The position numbers and the translations under genes were made by a program. From Senegalia massiliensis (lineage in GTDB: Bacteria; Bacillota; Clostridia; Tissierellales; SIT17), in the NCBI RefSeq assembly GCF_009911265.1, contig NZ_QXXA01000004.1:248001-312000 (forward strand): a DNA stretch of 64,000 bases. The letters are read 5' to 3'. Shown here in pieces: positions 8,401-15,519 of the stretch; the first letter of the stretch is position 1; each line of letters begins with the position of its first letter. The notes beneath the pieces were generated by a model. It saw nothing but the letters and a program-made list of their open reading frames with translations. It had not been told where the DNA came from and searched no databases.

Positions 8401-9767
8401 AAAGTTTCTATGAAAGATCCACATCCAGAAGAACACGCTTCATTCAACATAATGGAATCTATAACACCCTTTTTAATTTTCAAACTTTTCATATCTTGAC
8501 CACCGATATCTAATATAAAATCTACACCTGGAAGGAAAAAATCAGCTGCCTTATAATGTGCTACAGTTTCTATTTCCCCTATATCGATTTTTAAAGCAGA
8601 TTTTATTAAATGTTCTCCATATCCTGTAACTGTAGAATTAACTATATGGATATTATCATTTAATTTATTATACAAGTCTTTTAAAGCTCTTATGCTGGAG
8701 TTTAAAGGACTACCTGTGTTACTTCCATAATAAGAATATAAAAGCCTTCCTTTCTCATCTATTAATGCCAATTTGGTCGTGGTAGAACCTGCATCTATTC
8801 CTAAAAATGCATTTCCTTTATAGTCTTTTAATTCTATTCTCTCAACTCTATTCTTGTCATGACGTGATTTAAAAACTTTATATTCATTTTCACTCTCAAA
8901 TAATGGCTTAATTTTTTGTACTTCTCCTCTATTCATTTTATATATTCCTGGTACTCTCTCATACAAACACTCAAATTGAACAGGTTCTTGTTTTCTAGAA
9001 GAAAGAGCCGCTCCCATTGCAACAAAGTACTGAGAATCTTCAGGAAATATTATATCTTCATCTTTTAATTTTAATGTTTCTTTAAATCTTTTTCTAAGTT
9101 CAGACATAAAATATAATGGACCACCTAAAAGAGCTACACTTCCTTTTATAGGTTTTCCTTGTGATAACCCACTTATTGTTTGATTTACTATCGCTTGAAG
9201 AACTGAAGCTGCAATATCTTCTTTTCTTGCACCTTCATTTAATAAAGGTTGTATATCAGTTTTTGCAAAAACTCCACATCTAGATGCAATAGGATAAATT
9301 GTTTTATATTTTTTTGCAAGTTCATTTAATCCAGATGCATCAGTTTCTAATAGTGAAGCCATTTGATCTATAAACGCACCTGTTCCTCCTGCACAAGTTC
9401 CATTCATCCTTTGCTCTAATCCTTCACCAAGATAAGTTATTTTAGCATCTTCACCACCTAATTCTATAGCTACATCTGCTTGTGGAATATATTTTTCTAT
9501 AGAACTAGTACATGCTACAACCTCCTGTATAAATTCAGCATTTAAGTTTTTAGATATTGAAAGACCTCCTGAACCCGTTATTAAAACTGTAATTCTTTTC
9601 TTATGTAATACTTTTTGAGCATCTGAAAACATTGATATAACTGATTTTTTAATATCAGAAAAATGCCTTATATAATTTTTATAGAGTATATTAAACTTAG
9701 AATCTAAAACTATCATTTTTATAGTAGTAGATCCTATATCTAAACCTACATTTAATATATCGTACAT
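5499..9767 (-). CDS. Giant acyl-CoA dehydratase activase-like protein (two ASKHA domains, DUF2229, HgdB-like)
   Basis: About 1,422 residues combining modules that are separate in classical 2-hydroxyacyl-CoA dehydratase systems. Two ASKHA ATPase domains of the BadF/HgdC type open the protein. The first has [16 protein letters not shown] and [13 protein letters not shown]; the second has [16 protein letters not shown] and [13 protein letters not shown], whose cysteines bind the bridging 4Fe-4S cluster in Hgd[10 protein letters not shown] stretch with a later Cys suggests another cluster. DUF2229 ([16 protein letters not shown]) and an HgdB-like region ([11 protein letters not shown]) follow. 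Family knowledge predicts ATP-driven low-potential electron transfer, but the acceptor is unknown. The start at 9767 follows GTGGAGGGC. It stands alone. Confidence 0.85.
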   Translation of the reverse strand: MYDILNVGLDIGSTTIKMIVLDSKFNILYKNYIRHFSDIKKSVISMFSDAQKVLHKKRITVLITGSGGLSISKNLNAEFIQEVVACTSSIEKYIPQADVAIELGGEDAKITYLGEGLEQRMNGTCAGGTGAFIDQMASLLETDASGLNELAKKYKTIYPIASRCGVFAKTDIQPLLNEGARKEDIAASVLQAIVNQTISGLSQGKPIKGSVALLGGPLYFMSELRKRFKETLKLKDEDIIFPEDSQYFVAMGAALSSRKQEPVQFECLYERVPGIYKMNRGEVQKIKPLFESENEYKVFKSRHDKNRVERIELKDYKGNAFLGIDAGSTTTKLALIDEKGRLLYSYYGSNTGSPLNSSIRALKDLYNKLNDNIHIVNSTVTGYGEHLIKSALKIDIGEIETVAHYKAADFFLPGVDFILDIGGQDMKSLKIKKGVIDSIMLNEACSSGCGSFIETFAKSLNMDIKNFAKEALFSKHPVDLGSRCTVFMNSRVKQSQKEGADIGDISAGISISVVKNALYKVIRLRSPEELGEKIVVQGGTFYNDAVLRALEIISEREVVRPDIAGIMGAFGAALIAKEKYNFNHKSTLITKEKIDDFKIDINIDRCKLCGNNCLLTINNFSDGRKYISGNRCERGAGLEKKNNDIPNLYEYKYKRLFKYKPLSKDEAIRGEIGIPRALNMYEDYPFWFTLFTELGYRVRISRRSSKEVYEMGMDSIPSESVCYPAKLTHGHIMDLIDKGVDKIFYPCIPFNIKEDKNSDNHYNCPIVISYPETLKANVEDINDKNIKFYNPFLPLDNKDKLIKRLIEELQEEGLSKKEIKYAVEAAYKELDKFKQDVKKQGRRTLEYIEKNNIKGIVLTGRPYHIDPEINHGIPQMINSFGIAVIPEDAIDDIEEVKRPIRVVDQWVYHSRMYRAAEFVAKTKNLELVQLNSFGCGLDAVTTDQVNEILEQYGKIYTVLKIDEINNLGAIKIRIRSLIAAMDERDNQNFIPKKVYDNDKRKLFTKEMKKTHTILAPQMAPIHFELLEASVKSVGYNLEILPSVDYKAIDEGLRYVNNDACYPSIITIGQIMNALKSGKYDLNNTSVIISQTGGGCRATNYIAFIRKALKDAGLNHIPVISLNASGLEEQPGFNVSLKMAIKMVKSLVYGDLLMRVLYKVRPYEKVKGSSDKLYRYWMDKCKISLSSEDTDDFKNNIYSIVDDFDKLDINEDMLKPKVGVVGEILVKFHPTANNNIVELLEEEGAEAVVPDLLDFFLYSSYNNNFKYEKLSGSLKNKFLGNISIKAIEFLRKDMKKALKKSKRFNEPKKIIELAESAKEHLSLGHQTGEGWFLTAEMVELIEEGVENIVCLQPFACLPNHITGKGMIKKLRKSYPKSNIAAIDYDPGASEVNQLNRIKLMLAVAFKNLEKTKKENKEVFETNE

Positions 9768-9903
9768 ATTAAGCCCTCCACGTACCAACATTTATTTTGT
9801 TTGTTATTATTTATATTACTATAATCAATGATTAATACTTTTTAGCTAGATTTAATTATATTAACTATACTATTTATTTTTAATTAAATTGTTCAATTTA
9901 TAT

Positions 9904-11700
9904 TTAATCTTCTACTTTTCTTTGTGGTACATTGAGATATGTTAATGATTCTTCAATTACTTCTTTAGTTATAGGTGCGGCTAATGCTCCACCATAATGA
10001 ACTCTTCCCTTTGGCTCATCTATAATAGTCAAAACAGAAAGCCTTGGATCATCCATAGGAGCAACTCCTACAAAAGAAGCTATATGTTTACCATTTACAT
10101 ATTTTCCATCAATGGCTTTTTGACTAGTTCCAGTTTTACCACCTACTCTATACCCTTCTATATACGCATTTTTTCCAGAACCATTAGAAACTACAGATTC
10201 CATCATATCCATCATAGTTGCAGCTGTTTTTTTAGATATAATCTGCCTTTTATAAGTTGACTCAAATTCTTTTATTACTTCCCCTTCATCATCTAATATG
10301 TTCTTTACAATTCTTGGAGTCATTAACTTACCATCATTTGCTATGGAAGAAACTGCATTTATAAGTTGAATAGGAGTTACAGCTATACCTTGTCCAAACG
10401 ACATGGTAGCTATATCAATATCTTTCATTGTCTTTTCACTTTTAACTAATCCTCCAATTTCAGAAGGCAACTCTACACCTGTCAAGTCTCCCATTCCAAA
10501 AGCTTTTGCATATTCTACTATTTTTTCTTTCCCTAATCGCAAACCTAATACTACTGGTACCTCATTACATGAATTTTCAAGTGCTTCCTCTAATGTTTGT
10601 TCTCCATGTGCTTTTAGACAAGTTATATTTCCAGGAACTTGAGTAACTTTACCATCACAGAAGAACTTTTCATTTGTATTTACAAGACCTTCTTCTAAAC
10701 TTGCTGCTGCAATTAATAATTTAAATGTTGAACCTGGTTCATATATATCTGATACAAGAGTGTTCTTCCACATATCATATAATGTGTTTTCTTTTTCTTC
10801 CCAACTTTTTTCACTAAATTTTTCTTTATATTCTTCTCCTAAATCTATCCAAGGAGACTGAGGATCATAATTTAAAACCATTCTATCGTTTGGATTATAT
10901 CCAGGTTTAGAAGCCATAGCAAGAATTTCACCAGTTTTAGGGTCCATTACAAGTACTGATGCTCTTTTTGCTTTATTATCTTTTAAAGCTTTTTCTGCTC
11001 CATTCTCAGCAAAATGTTGTATTCTCTCATCTATAGTTAATACTAAGTTATTACCATTTTCAGGTTCATATTTTTTTTGATAATTATATGGAAGTTCCAT
11101 CCTATTCCCATCTACTGTTTTAATCCATCTACCAGGATTACCCATCAATATTTCATTAAAATATTTTTCTATTCCATATTGACCAACTCCATCTCTATTA
11201 GTGTTTCCAATAACTTGAGATAGAAAATCATCAAAAGGATAATATCTCTTACTTGTTTCATCAACACTAACTCCTATTAAACTTTCTTGTTTCAATTTTT
11301 CTGCCTTTTCTGTTTCTACGTATCTTTTTATCTCATACCAATTTTTGTCTGATCTTAATGCCGTTTCGACCTTTTCTTTTTCTATATCTATTATTTTTGA
11401 AATCTTATTTATGTAATCTTCATGTTTTTCTTCAGATATGTTTTGAGGCATAATAGATACAGTATATAGAGAAATGCTAGTAGATAATTTTTTACCATTT
11501 CTATCATATATATCTCCTCTATTAGGCTTCAATTCTATATCTCTAGTCCATTGATGAATAGCTTTACTACTTAAGCTATCACTTTGCACAATCTGTAAAT
11601 AACCTAGTCTTATTATAAAAATAAATACTAGGGTCGACAAGATTAATGAAGATATTATTAATCTATTTTTTATAATCTTACTATACCTTTTCTTCTTCAT
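9904..11700 (-). CDS. Class B penicillin-binding protein (FtsI/SpoVD-like), no PASTA domain
   Basis: About 598 residues. One membrane anchor near residues 13-32 is followed by the dimerisation domain (KPNRGDIYDRNGKKLSTS) and a transpeptidase domain. The catalytic triad of motifs is visible: STFK at about residue 322, SCN near 376 and KTG near 520. The enzyme cross-links peptidoglycan outside the membrane. It ends soon after the transpeptidase domain, whereas Bacillus SpoVD carries a C-terminal PASTA domain, so division versus sporulation use is open. The ATG at 11700 follows CGGAGGACAATT; an upstream in-frame GTG lacks such spacing. Confidence 0.9.
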   Translation of the reverse strand: MKKKRYSKIIKNRLIISSLILSTLVFIFIIRLGYLQIVQSDSLSSKAIHQWTRDIELKPNRGDIYDRNGKKLSTSISLYTVSIMPQNISEEKHEDYINKISKIIDIEKEKVETALRSDKNWYEIKRYVETEKAEKLKQESLIGVSVDETSKRYYPFDDFLSQVIGNTNRDGVGQYGIEKYFNEILMGNPGRWIKTVDGNRMELPYNYQKKYEPENGNNLVLTIDERIQHFAENGAEKALKDNKAKRASVLVMDPKTGEILAMASKPGYNPNDRMVLNYDPQSPWIDLGEEYKEKFSEKSWEEKENTLYDMWKNTLVSDIYEPGSTFKLLIAAASLEEGLVNTNEKFFCDGKVTQVPGNITCLKAHGEQTLEEALENSCNEVPVVLGLRLGKEKIVEYAKAFGMGDLTGVELPSEIGGLVKSEKTMKDIDIATMSFGQGIAVTPIQLINAVSSIANDGKLMTPRIVKNILDDEGEVIKEFESTYKRQIISKKTAATMMDMMESVVSNGSGKNAYIEGYRVGGKTGTSQKAIDGKYVNGKHIASFVGVAPMDDPRLSVLTIIDEPKGRVHYGGALAAPITKEVIEESLTYLNVPQRKVED

Positions 11701-11756
11701 AATTGTCCTCCGTTTCTTTAAGTATATTTTACCACAGCAAGAAGAAATTTTCACCT

Positions 11757-11850
11757 TTTATGCATAAAAATAGACCAGCGTTGCTGGTCTATTTAGGGGG
11801 AGTTTAAATGAATTTAAGTTTTAAAATATCAAATATTAACTTATTATTAT
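11757..11850 (-). ncRNA. Candidate short C-rich small RNA downstream of a Fur box
   Basis: A perfect Fur box (11857-11871) is followed on the minus strand by about 90 bases without a credible gene. These contain an unpaired CTCCCCCT (opposite 11795-11802) directly before a strong terminator hairpin with a U-run. That layout (Fur site, short RNA, C-rich anti-Shine-Dalgarno patch, terminator) is the FsrA plan and repeats what is seen at 2335-2582. The promoter is less clear here: candidate -35/-10 pairs are weak. The hairpin could instead simply end the upstream propeller-protein transcript. Confidence 0.4.
11768..11794 (-). terminator. Strong rho-independent terminator
   Basis: AAATAGACCAGC and GCTGGTCTATTT form a 12-bp perfect stem with a GTT loop. 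Minus-strand transcription then runs into TTTTTATG. It ends the transcript of the upstream propeller-protein gene and/or the candidate small RNA. Confidence 0.85.
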
Positions 11851-11856
11851 TAGATG

Positions 11857-11871
11857 ATAATTATTATCATT
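11857..11871. promoter_or_regulatory. Fur box, perfect 7-1-7 inverted repeat
   Basis: TGATAATTATTATCA is identical in sequence to the Fur box at 2567-2581. It lies 45 bases beyond the stop codon of the propeller-protein gene and upstream of the C-rich segment on the minus strand. It therefore does not sit in front of any long gene. Confidence 0.65.
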
Positions 11872-11915
11872 AACATCCTATTCTTATATTACCCTTTCTT
11901 ATTTTTATTAAACAT

Positions 11916-13463
11916 TTATTTTAAATCTTTTATTTCTATGAAAGTTTTATCTTCAGAATTCATATCATATTGAACATACAATGAAACTTTTTTATAATCA
12001 GGTGATATCTTAGCATCTACATTTAAAATATTTTCCCCATAATTTTCCTTGAAATTAACCAAGTTACTTATATTTAAATTTTCATCGACAACAAATATTC
12101 CTTCATCAGTAACAATATATATATCATTATTATTAAAACTAATATCATATACATATCCTATATTTTCTGATAAAATTTTCCCTTTATTAATGTCCATAAT
12201 ATTTATATTTTTAACATCTTTATCAATATCCATGAATAAAAAAAGTCCATTCTCAAGTAATTTTAAAGGCGTGATTTTGTGCACAGGATAGTCTTCACTT
12301 ATATCAATTTGATCTTTAAGTACTGTATGTTTTTTTTCATTTAATATAGATATATGTTCTACATTACCATCTATTTTTTTTACATTTCTATTTATAATAT
12401 CATTTAGCTCTTTTATTTCTGCAGTCTCTATAATAATTGAACCACTCTCTTGTGTCCAATAAATTCTTGAAGTAGTTAATTTCCCTTCTAAATCAACTAC
12501 TTTCAATTTTTTAGTGTCAGTATTATATATTCCTATCTTATCAGATAAAAGATAATTCATCTCTAAATCATTTAATATATATTCATCATATTTAGATGAT
12601 TGAATTAAAAATGCTAGTTTTTTACCGTCATGAGACCAAGTAGGAAGAGTTAATTTACTATCTCCAAATTTTAATTCTTTTTCTATTCCTTTATTTATAT
12701 CTATTACATTTATAATATCATCTCTACCTGGTATTTGAGATACAATATGTATAGAGTCAGGACTCCAGCTAGCTGCAAGATATGAATACACATAATCAAT
12801 ATCAGGTATATAATTTGCATCTTTAAATTTATCATTTTCTAAATAGTATATAAATCTTTCATTACTTTCTAGATTACTATTTCTCGGTATTCCATTTACA
12901 ATAATTTTTTTACCATCTGGAGAAACATTATACCATTCTTGAGATTCAGATATTTTTTTCTTCTTATCTTTATCTTTCATATAAAATAATCCATCAAATC
13001 CATCATTTGAATATACTATACCTTCTTCATTTGCTCTTTTCCATTCCCAAATAACTCCATCAATATGGAATGTTTCTTCAAGCTTTTGATCTTCTGCATT
13101 ATATTTGTAAATTATATTTTTAATATTTTCATCTTCAAATGTCAAATTAAAACTAAAAGAATTATTATTAGTCCAAGATAAATCTGTTATAGGATTTATT
13201 GATTCTAATTTTGATTTTATATATGTTTTATCACCTTGTTTTTCTATATATATTTTTTCATCTTTATTTTCTTCATTTTCTTTTTTAGAATCTTTAGTTT
13301 TTTTATTTTCTTTCTCTTCATTGTTTCTACTGTTTTCTTCATCCTCTTTTTCTATTACAATTATTTTTTTTATTCCTTCTATATCTTTTTCATCTAAAGT
13401 AAGTGAAATTATAAGCGCTATAGTTATAATACAAAAAAACAAAAGAATTTTTTTGTCTTTCAT
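11916..13463 (-). CDS. Membrane-anchored WD40-like (TolB-type) beta-propeller protein
   Basis: About 515 residues. An N-terminal membrane anchor (about residues 6-22) is followed by a very charged Glu/Lys/Asn linker to about residue 75. The rest is a propeller with PD40-type signatures (YNVSPDGKKIIVNG, AASWSPDSIHIVSQ, PTWSHDGKKLAFL). The propeller should lie outside the membrane. No catalytic motif is seen, so a binding or scaffolding role is inferred. The ATG at 13463 follows GGGGGGTGAAAAT. It is monocistronic, with a terminator downstream at 11768-11794. Similar anchored propellers are common in clostridia and mostly uncharacterised. Confidence 0.7.
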   Translation of the reverse strand: MKDKKILLFFCIITIALIISLTLDEKDIEGIKKIIVIEKEDEENSRNNEEKENKKTKDSKKENEENKDEKIYIEKQGDKTYIKSKLESINPITDLSWTNNNSFSFNLTFEDENIKNIIYKYNAEDQKLEETFHIDGVIWEWKRANEEGIVYSNDGFDGLFYMKDKDKKKKISESQEWYNVSPDGKKIIVNGIPRNSNLESNERFIYYLENDKFKDANYIPDIDYVYSYLAASWSPDSIHIVSQIPGRDDIINVIDINKGIEKELKFGDSKLTLPTWSHDGKKLAFLIQSSKYDEYILNDLEMNYLLSDKIGIYNTDTKKLKVVDLEGKLTTSRIYWTQESGSIIIETAEIKELNDIINRNVKKIDGNVEHISILNEKKHTVLKDQIDISEDYPVHKITPLKLLENGLFLFMDIDKDVKNINIMDINKGKILSENIGYVYDISFNNNDIYIVTDEGIFVVDENLNISNLVNFKENYGENILNVDAKISPDYKKVSLYVQYDMNSEDKTFIEIKDLK

Positions 13464-13586
13464 ATTTTCACCCCCCATTTTATAATATTTAATCTAGTTT
13501 TACTTTATACCATACTTTATTTATACCCACTTATTATTTTGATATAGTAGATTTTTGGTTACAATAATATTACAATTATTAATAAC

Positions 13587-13624
13587 AAAAAAGAAGCATA
13601 GAAAGATTTTTCTATACTTCTTTT
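13587..13624 (-). terminator. Terminator of the zinc-finger miniprotein gene
   Basis: AAAAGAAG-ATAGAAA pairs with TTTCTAT-CTTCTTTT, with one unpaired base in each arm and a GAT loop. A T-rich stretch follows on the minus strand. It lies just after the stop codon of the 59-codon gene, which supports that gene being a real transcription unit. Confidence 0.75.
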
Positions 13625-13628
13625 AATA

Positions 13629-13808
13629 TTAAATATCATCAACTGATGTCATTGCATTTTGAATCTTTTTTATAGATTGTTCCTTGAGGCATTCCATATG
13701 ATAGGATTTTTTGATTTTTACGTCATAAATCAATTCTTTATCCAATGGATTGTCCTGGCAAATATAACATGTATTTTCATTCCCCATAAACTTCTTTAAT
13801 ATACCCAT
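13629..13808 (-). CDS. 59-residue CxxC/HxxC zinc-finger miniprotein
   Basis: An ATG at 13808 preceded by TTAGGGGGCTAAAA opens 59 codons. The product has C14-Y-I-C17 and H37-M-E-C40, a CxxC...HxxC arrangement expected to bind one zinc ion, separated by 19 residues (QDNPLDKELIYDVK within them). The N-terminus (MGILKKFMG) is a short amphipathic basic stretch and the tail is helical. No other domain is present. It has its own terminator at 13587-13624. Similar tiny zinc-ribbon proteins occur in Firmicutes without known function. Nucleic-acid or protein binding is a guess. Confidence 0.65.
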   Translation of the reverse strand: MGILKKFMGNENTCYICQDNPLDKELIYDVKIKKSYHMECLKEQSIKKIQNAMTSVDDI

Positions 13809-13908
13809 TTTTAGCCCCCTAACTTAATTCAAGTTTTTTTCTAAAGTTTTCCATTGGACTCTATATTGTAATTATATTATATTTTTCCTCAAAAAGATAA
13901 TTAATATT

Positions 13909-14652
13909 TTATTTCATTTTATTACTTTTTTGCCTCATCATTTCAAATGCAATTATTGAAGTTGCTGAAGTAACTGCAAGTGAAATTCCTTCATCCCTAC
14001 CATAAGGAATACTAATTATAGTATCTGCTTTATCTAAAAACGATCTAGTTATTCCTCTTTTTTCCCCACCAATAAGTAAAAATGTAGGTCTATCTAAATT
14101 TACATCATATAATGATTGCGAATCTTTCTTTGCAGTAGCTGCTATATTTAATCCATTTCTACTAAAAAATTCTGCAGCATAATCTATATCTTCTGCTATA
14201 GCCATAGGCATAAGTTCTGTAGTACCTGCTGAAGCTTTAGCAACAATACTAGTAGCTTCCATCCAGTTTCTTGGCTTTACTACTACCCCATCTACTCCAG
14301 CTAAATAAAGACTTCTTACTGCATATCCAAAATTATATGGATCTTCTATACCATCTAACATTACAATAAAAGGATTATTATTATCTTCAATAAGGTTTTC
14401 TAAAGTTAAAAATTTCTTTTCGCTAACCTTAGCTATAATACCACCATGAGTTTTCCCCTTTGTCATATCATCAATTACTTCACTGTCTACTTTTTTTATT
14501 TTAATACCTTTTCTATCTATCCAACTAATAAAACTTTTAATTCTTCTACTCTTTTTATTTTTATCAACATAAATCCGACTAATTCTTCTACTTTTTGCTT
14601 TTATAGCAGATTCTATAGATAATTTTCCTTCTAATATATATTCTTTTGTCAT
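13909..14652 (-). CDS. SpoU/TrmH-family RNA 2'-O-methyltransferase
   Basis: A 247-residue protein. The N-terminal substrate-binding domain (about 1-85) is followed by the SPOUT knot. Motif 1 is EDPYNFGYAVRS, keeping the Asn and catalytic Arg. Motif 2 is FLLIGGEKRGI. Motif 3 reads EGISLAVTSATSIIAFE, where the usual SLNVSVA asparagine is alanine. Enzymes of this family methylate a ribose 2'-OH in rRNA or tRNA using S-adenosylmethionine. The target base cannot be assigned, and RlmB identity is uncertain because of motif 3. A promoter-like TATAAT lies between a terminator at 14714-14737 and the start (AAAGGTGGTTAC then ATG). Confidence 0.85.
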   Translation of the reverse strand: MTKEYILEGKLSIESAIKAKSRRISRIYVDKNKKSRRIKSFISWIDRKGIKIKKVDSEVIDDMTKGKTHGGIIAKVSEKKFLTLENLIEDNNNPFIVMLDGIEDPYNFGYAVRSLYLAGVDGVVVKPRNWMEATSIVAKASAGTTELMPMAIAEDIDYAAEFFSRNGLNIAATAKKDSQSLYDVNLDRPTFLLIGGEKRGITRSFLDKADTIISIPYGRDEGISLAVTSATSIIAFEMMRQKSNKMK

Positions 14653-14713
14653 GTAACCACCTTTCTTTATTATATATTATACTTTAATTTAATAAATATT
14701 AAAATATAAAAAT

Positions 14714-14737
14714 AAAATGCGACAATTGTCGCATTTT
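14714..14737 (-). terminator. Terminator closing the mini-ORF cluster
   Basis: AAAATGCGACAA/TTGTCGCATTTT is a perfect 24-bp palindrome followed on the minus strand by ATTTTTATATTTT. It separates the cluster of tiny ORFs from the methyltransferase gene. Confidence 0.85.
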
Positions 14738-14738
14738 A

Positions 14739-14828
14739 CTAAGTTTTAATTGTAGATTCTATGATCAATTGCTCCTTCATACCAATATTTTCCTTAGTAT
14801 CAACTAAATATTTACTAATCAATATCAT
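14739..14828 (-). CDS. Mini-ORF e, 29 residues
   Basis: ATG at 14828 with AAAGGAGGTTAGTAAT upstream, one of the strongest ribosome sites in the window. The peptide begins MILISKYLVDTKENIG and ends IIESTIKT. It is neither a membrane helix nor a signal peptide. The stop codon lies immediately before the terminator at 14714-14737, so it is the last cistron of the cluster. No homologue is recognised. Confidence 0.5.
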   Translation of the reverse strand: MILISKYLVDTKENIGMKEQLIIESTIKT

Positions 14829-14854
14829 ATTACTAACCTCCTTTACCTTAAAAT

Positions 14855-14947
14855 TTATTTATTAAATTCTATTTTAATATATTCATCTAATCCACAATCT
14901 CTTTTTATAGAACTCATATTTATTAGTCTATCAATTGTATTATGCAT
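14855..14947 (-). CDS. Mini-ORF d, 30 residues
   Basis: ATG at 14947 preceded by TAGGAGGTGAAATT at ideal spacing. The peptide begins MHNTIDRLINMSSIKRDC and ends IKIEFNK, with a single Cys at position 18. It is soluble in character. It lies 26 bases upstream of mini-ORF e and 31 bases downstream of mini-ORF c on the same strand. Function unknown. Confidence 0.5.
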   Translation of the reverse strand: MHNTIDRLINMSSIKRDCGLDEYIKIEFNK

Positions 14948-14978
14948 AATTTCACCTCCTATTATATAACTTAATTTT

Positions 14979-15047
14979 TTACTTTTCTTCATAAGAATCA
15001 ATTTTATAACCTAATTCTTCTTCTATACCATCATAAACCTTAAACAT
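14979..15047 (-). CDS. Mini-ORF c, 22 residues
   Basis: ATG at 15047 preceded by AGGTGGTGATATT. The peptide is strongly acidic: it begins MFKVYDGIEEELGYK and ends SYEEK. The start context (GGTGATATT, ATG, TTT) is nearly the same as in mini-ORF b, which hints that the two translation starts are related. Function unknown. Confidence 0.45.
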   Translation of the reverse strand: MFKVYDGIEEELGYKIDSYEEK

Positions 15048-15074
15048 AATATCACCACCTATACTCTTTAATGG

Positions 15075-15170
15075 CTAATACTTACATGATTCTATTTTTT
15101 TAAATAAATCTAATTCTGTTGATTCTTTTGAAACATTTACAATATTGCTAGTTTCAAATACTAAAAACAT
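15075..15170 (-). CDS. Mini-ORF b, 31 residues
   Basis: ATG at 15170 preceded by GAGGTGATATC. The peptide begins MFLVFETSNIVNVSKE and ends KIESCKY, with one Cys near the end. It is the first cistron after the triple hairpin region and has an inverted repeat at 15199-15221 just upstream. No maturation or export genes that would mark it as a modified peptide precursor are adjacent. Confidence 0.5.
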   Translation of the reverse strand: MFLVFETSNIVNVSKESTELDLFKKIESCKY

Positions 15171-15198
15171 GATATCACCTCACCTCTTTATTAATATG

Positions 15199-15221
15199 TG
15201 TAACAACAATAGATTGTTACA
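15199..15221. promoter_or_regulatory. Inverted repeat, possible operator
   Basis: TGTAACAA and TTGTTACA are perfect inverted arms separated by seven bases. The repeat sits 29 bases upstream of the start of mini-ORF b. No U-run follows on either strand, so it is more likely a protein-binding site or RNA stem than a terminator. It matches none of the Fur, Rex, CodY or GlnR patterns checked by eye. Confidence 0.35.
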
Positions 15222-15243
15222 TTTATTACAAATAGACAACAAA

Positions 15244-15357
15244 AAACCGCAGTATTAACTGCGGTTTCTTCTAAAGACACAAAAATAGCCGCAGTTCTGC
15301 GGCTATTTAAATATCTAATTGTAAAAGTATATAAATAAATCGCAGTATTCCTGCGAT
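15244..15357 (-). promoter_or_regulatory. Tandem CTGCG hairpins: probable transcription attenuator
   Basis: Three hairpins lie in a row on the minus strand. The first (15339-15357) pairs ATCGCAG with CTGCGAT. The second (15283-15308) has 12-base arms ending in CCGCAG and CTGCGG. The third (15244-15267) pairs AAACCGCAGT with ACTGCGGTTT and runs into TTTTTTGTTG. The stems share the CGCAG/CTGCG core, so each 3' arm can also pair with the next 5' arm. An extra CCTGCGAT inside the leader ORF (15401-15408) can pair with the first 5' arm over 8 bp. The arrangement fits ribosome-controlled attenuation, which is inferred. Confidence 0.6.
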
Positions 15358-15390
15358 GTTTATTACAAATATAATTTATGTAAAGCTAAT

Positions 15391-15459
15391 TTAATTATAA
15401 ATCGCAGGTCGTTTTTTATATTCAATTTTTTTAATTTTTAATTCATTTCTTATCATCAT
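15391..15459 (-). CDS. Mini-ORF a, 22-residue probable leader peptide
   Basis: ATG at 15459 preceded by AAAGGAGGTCG, about 25 bases after a predicted transcription start. The peptide is basic: it begins MMIRNELKIKKIEYKK and ends RPAIYN. Codons 18-20 (Pro-Ala-Ile) contain CCTGCGAT, which is complementary to the 5' arm of the first downstream hairpin. A ribosome finishing this ORF would mask that segment and let the terminator hairpins form. This favours a regulatory leader peptide over a structural protein. Confidence 0.55.
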   Translation of the reverse strand: MMIRNELKIKKIEYKKRPAIYN

Positions 15460-15490
15460 CTAAACGACCTCCTTTAATTTATTTGTTATA

Positions 15491-15519
15491 ATTGTATCAC
15501 ATAAATTTTCCTATTACAA
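15491..15519 (-). promoter_or_regulatory. SigmaA promoter of the mini-ORF cluster
   Basis: On the minus strand TTGTAA (15514-15519) and TACAAT (15491-15496) are 17 bases apart. The -35 abuts the stop codon of the aminotransferase gene at 15520. The predicted start near 15484 gives a 25-base untranslated leader before mini-ORF a. Confidence 0.65.

Noticed and set aside
9997-10642. Plus-strand frames opposite the penicillin-binding protein gene
   Set aside because: They lack ribosome sites and domain similarity and lie wholly opposite a well-supported coding sequence.
11808-11855. A plus-strand 15-codon ORF preceded by AGGGGGAG
   Set aside because: It is very short, runs toward the Fur box and has no promoter. 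The G-run is better explained as the complement of the C-rich patch of the minus-strand small RNA candidate.
15244-15357. CRISPR-like array suggested by three repeats of CGCAG/CTGCG
   Set aside because: The repeats are hairpin arms only, with irregular spacing and T-runs typical of terminators; there are no constant repeats with unique spacers and no cas genes.
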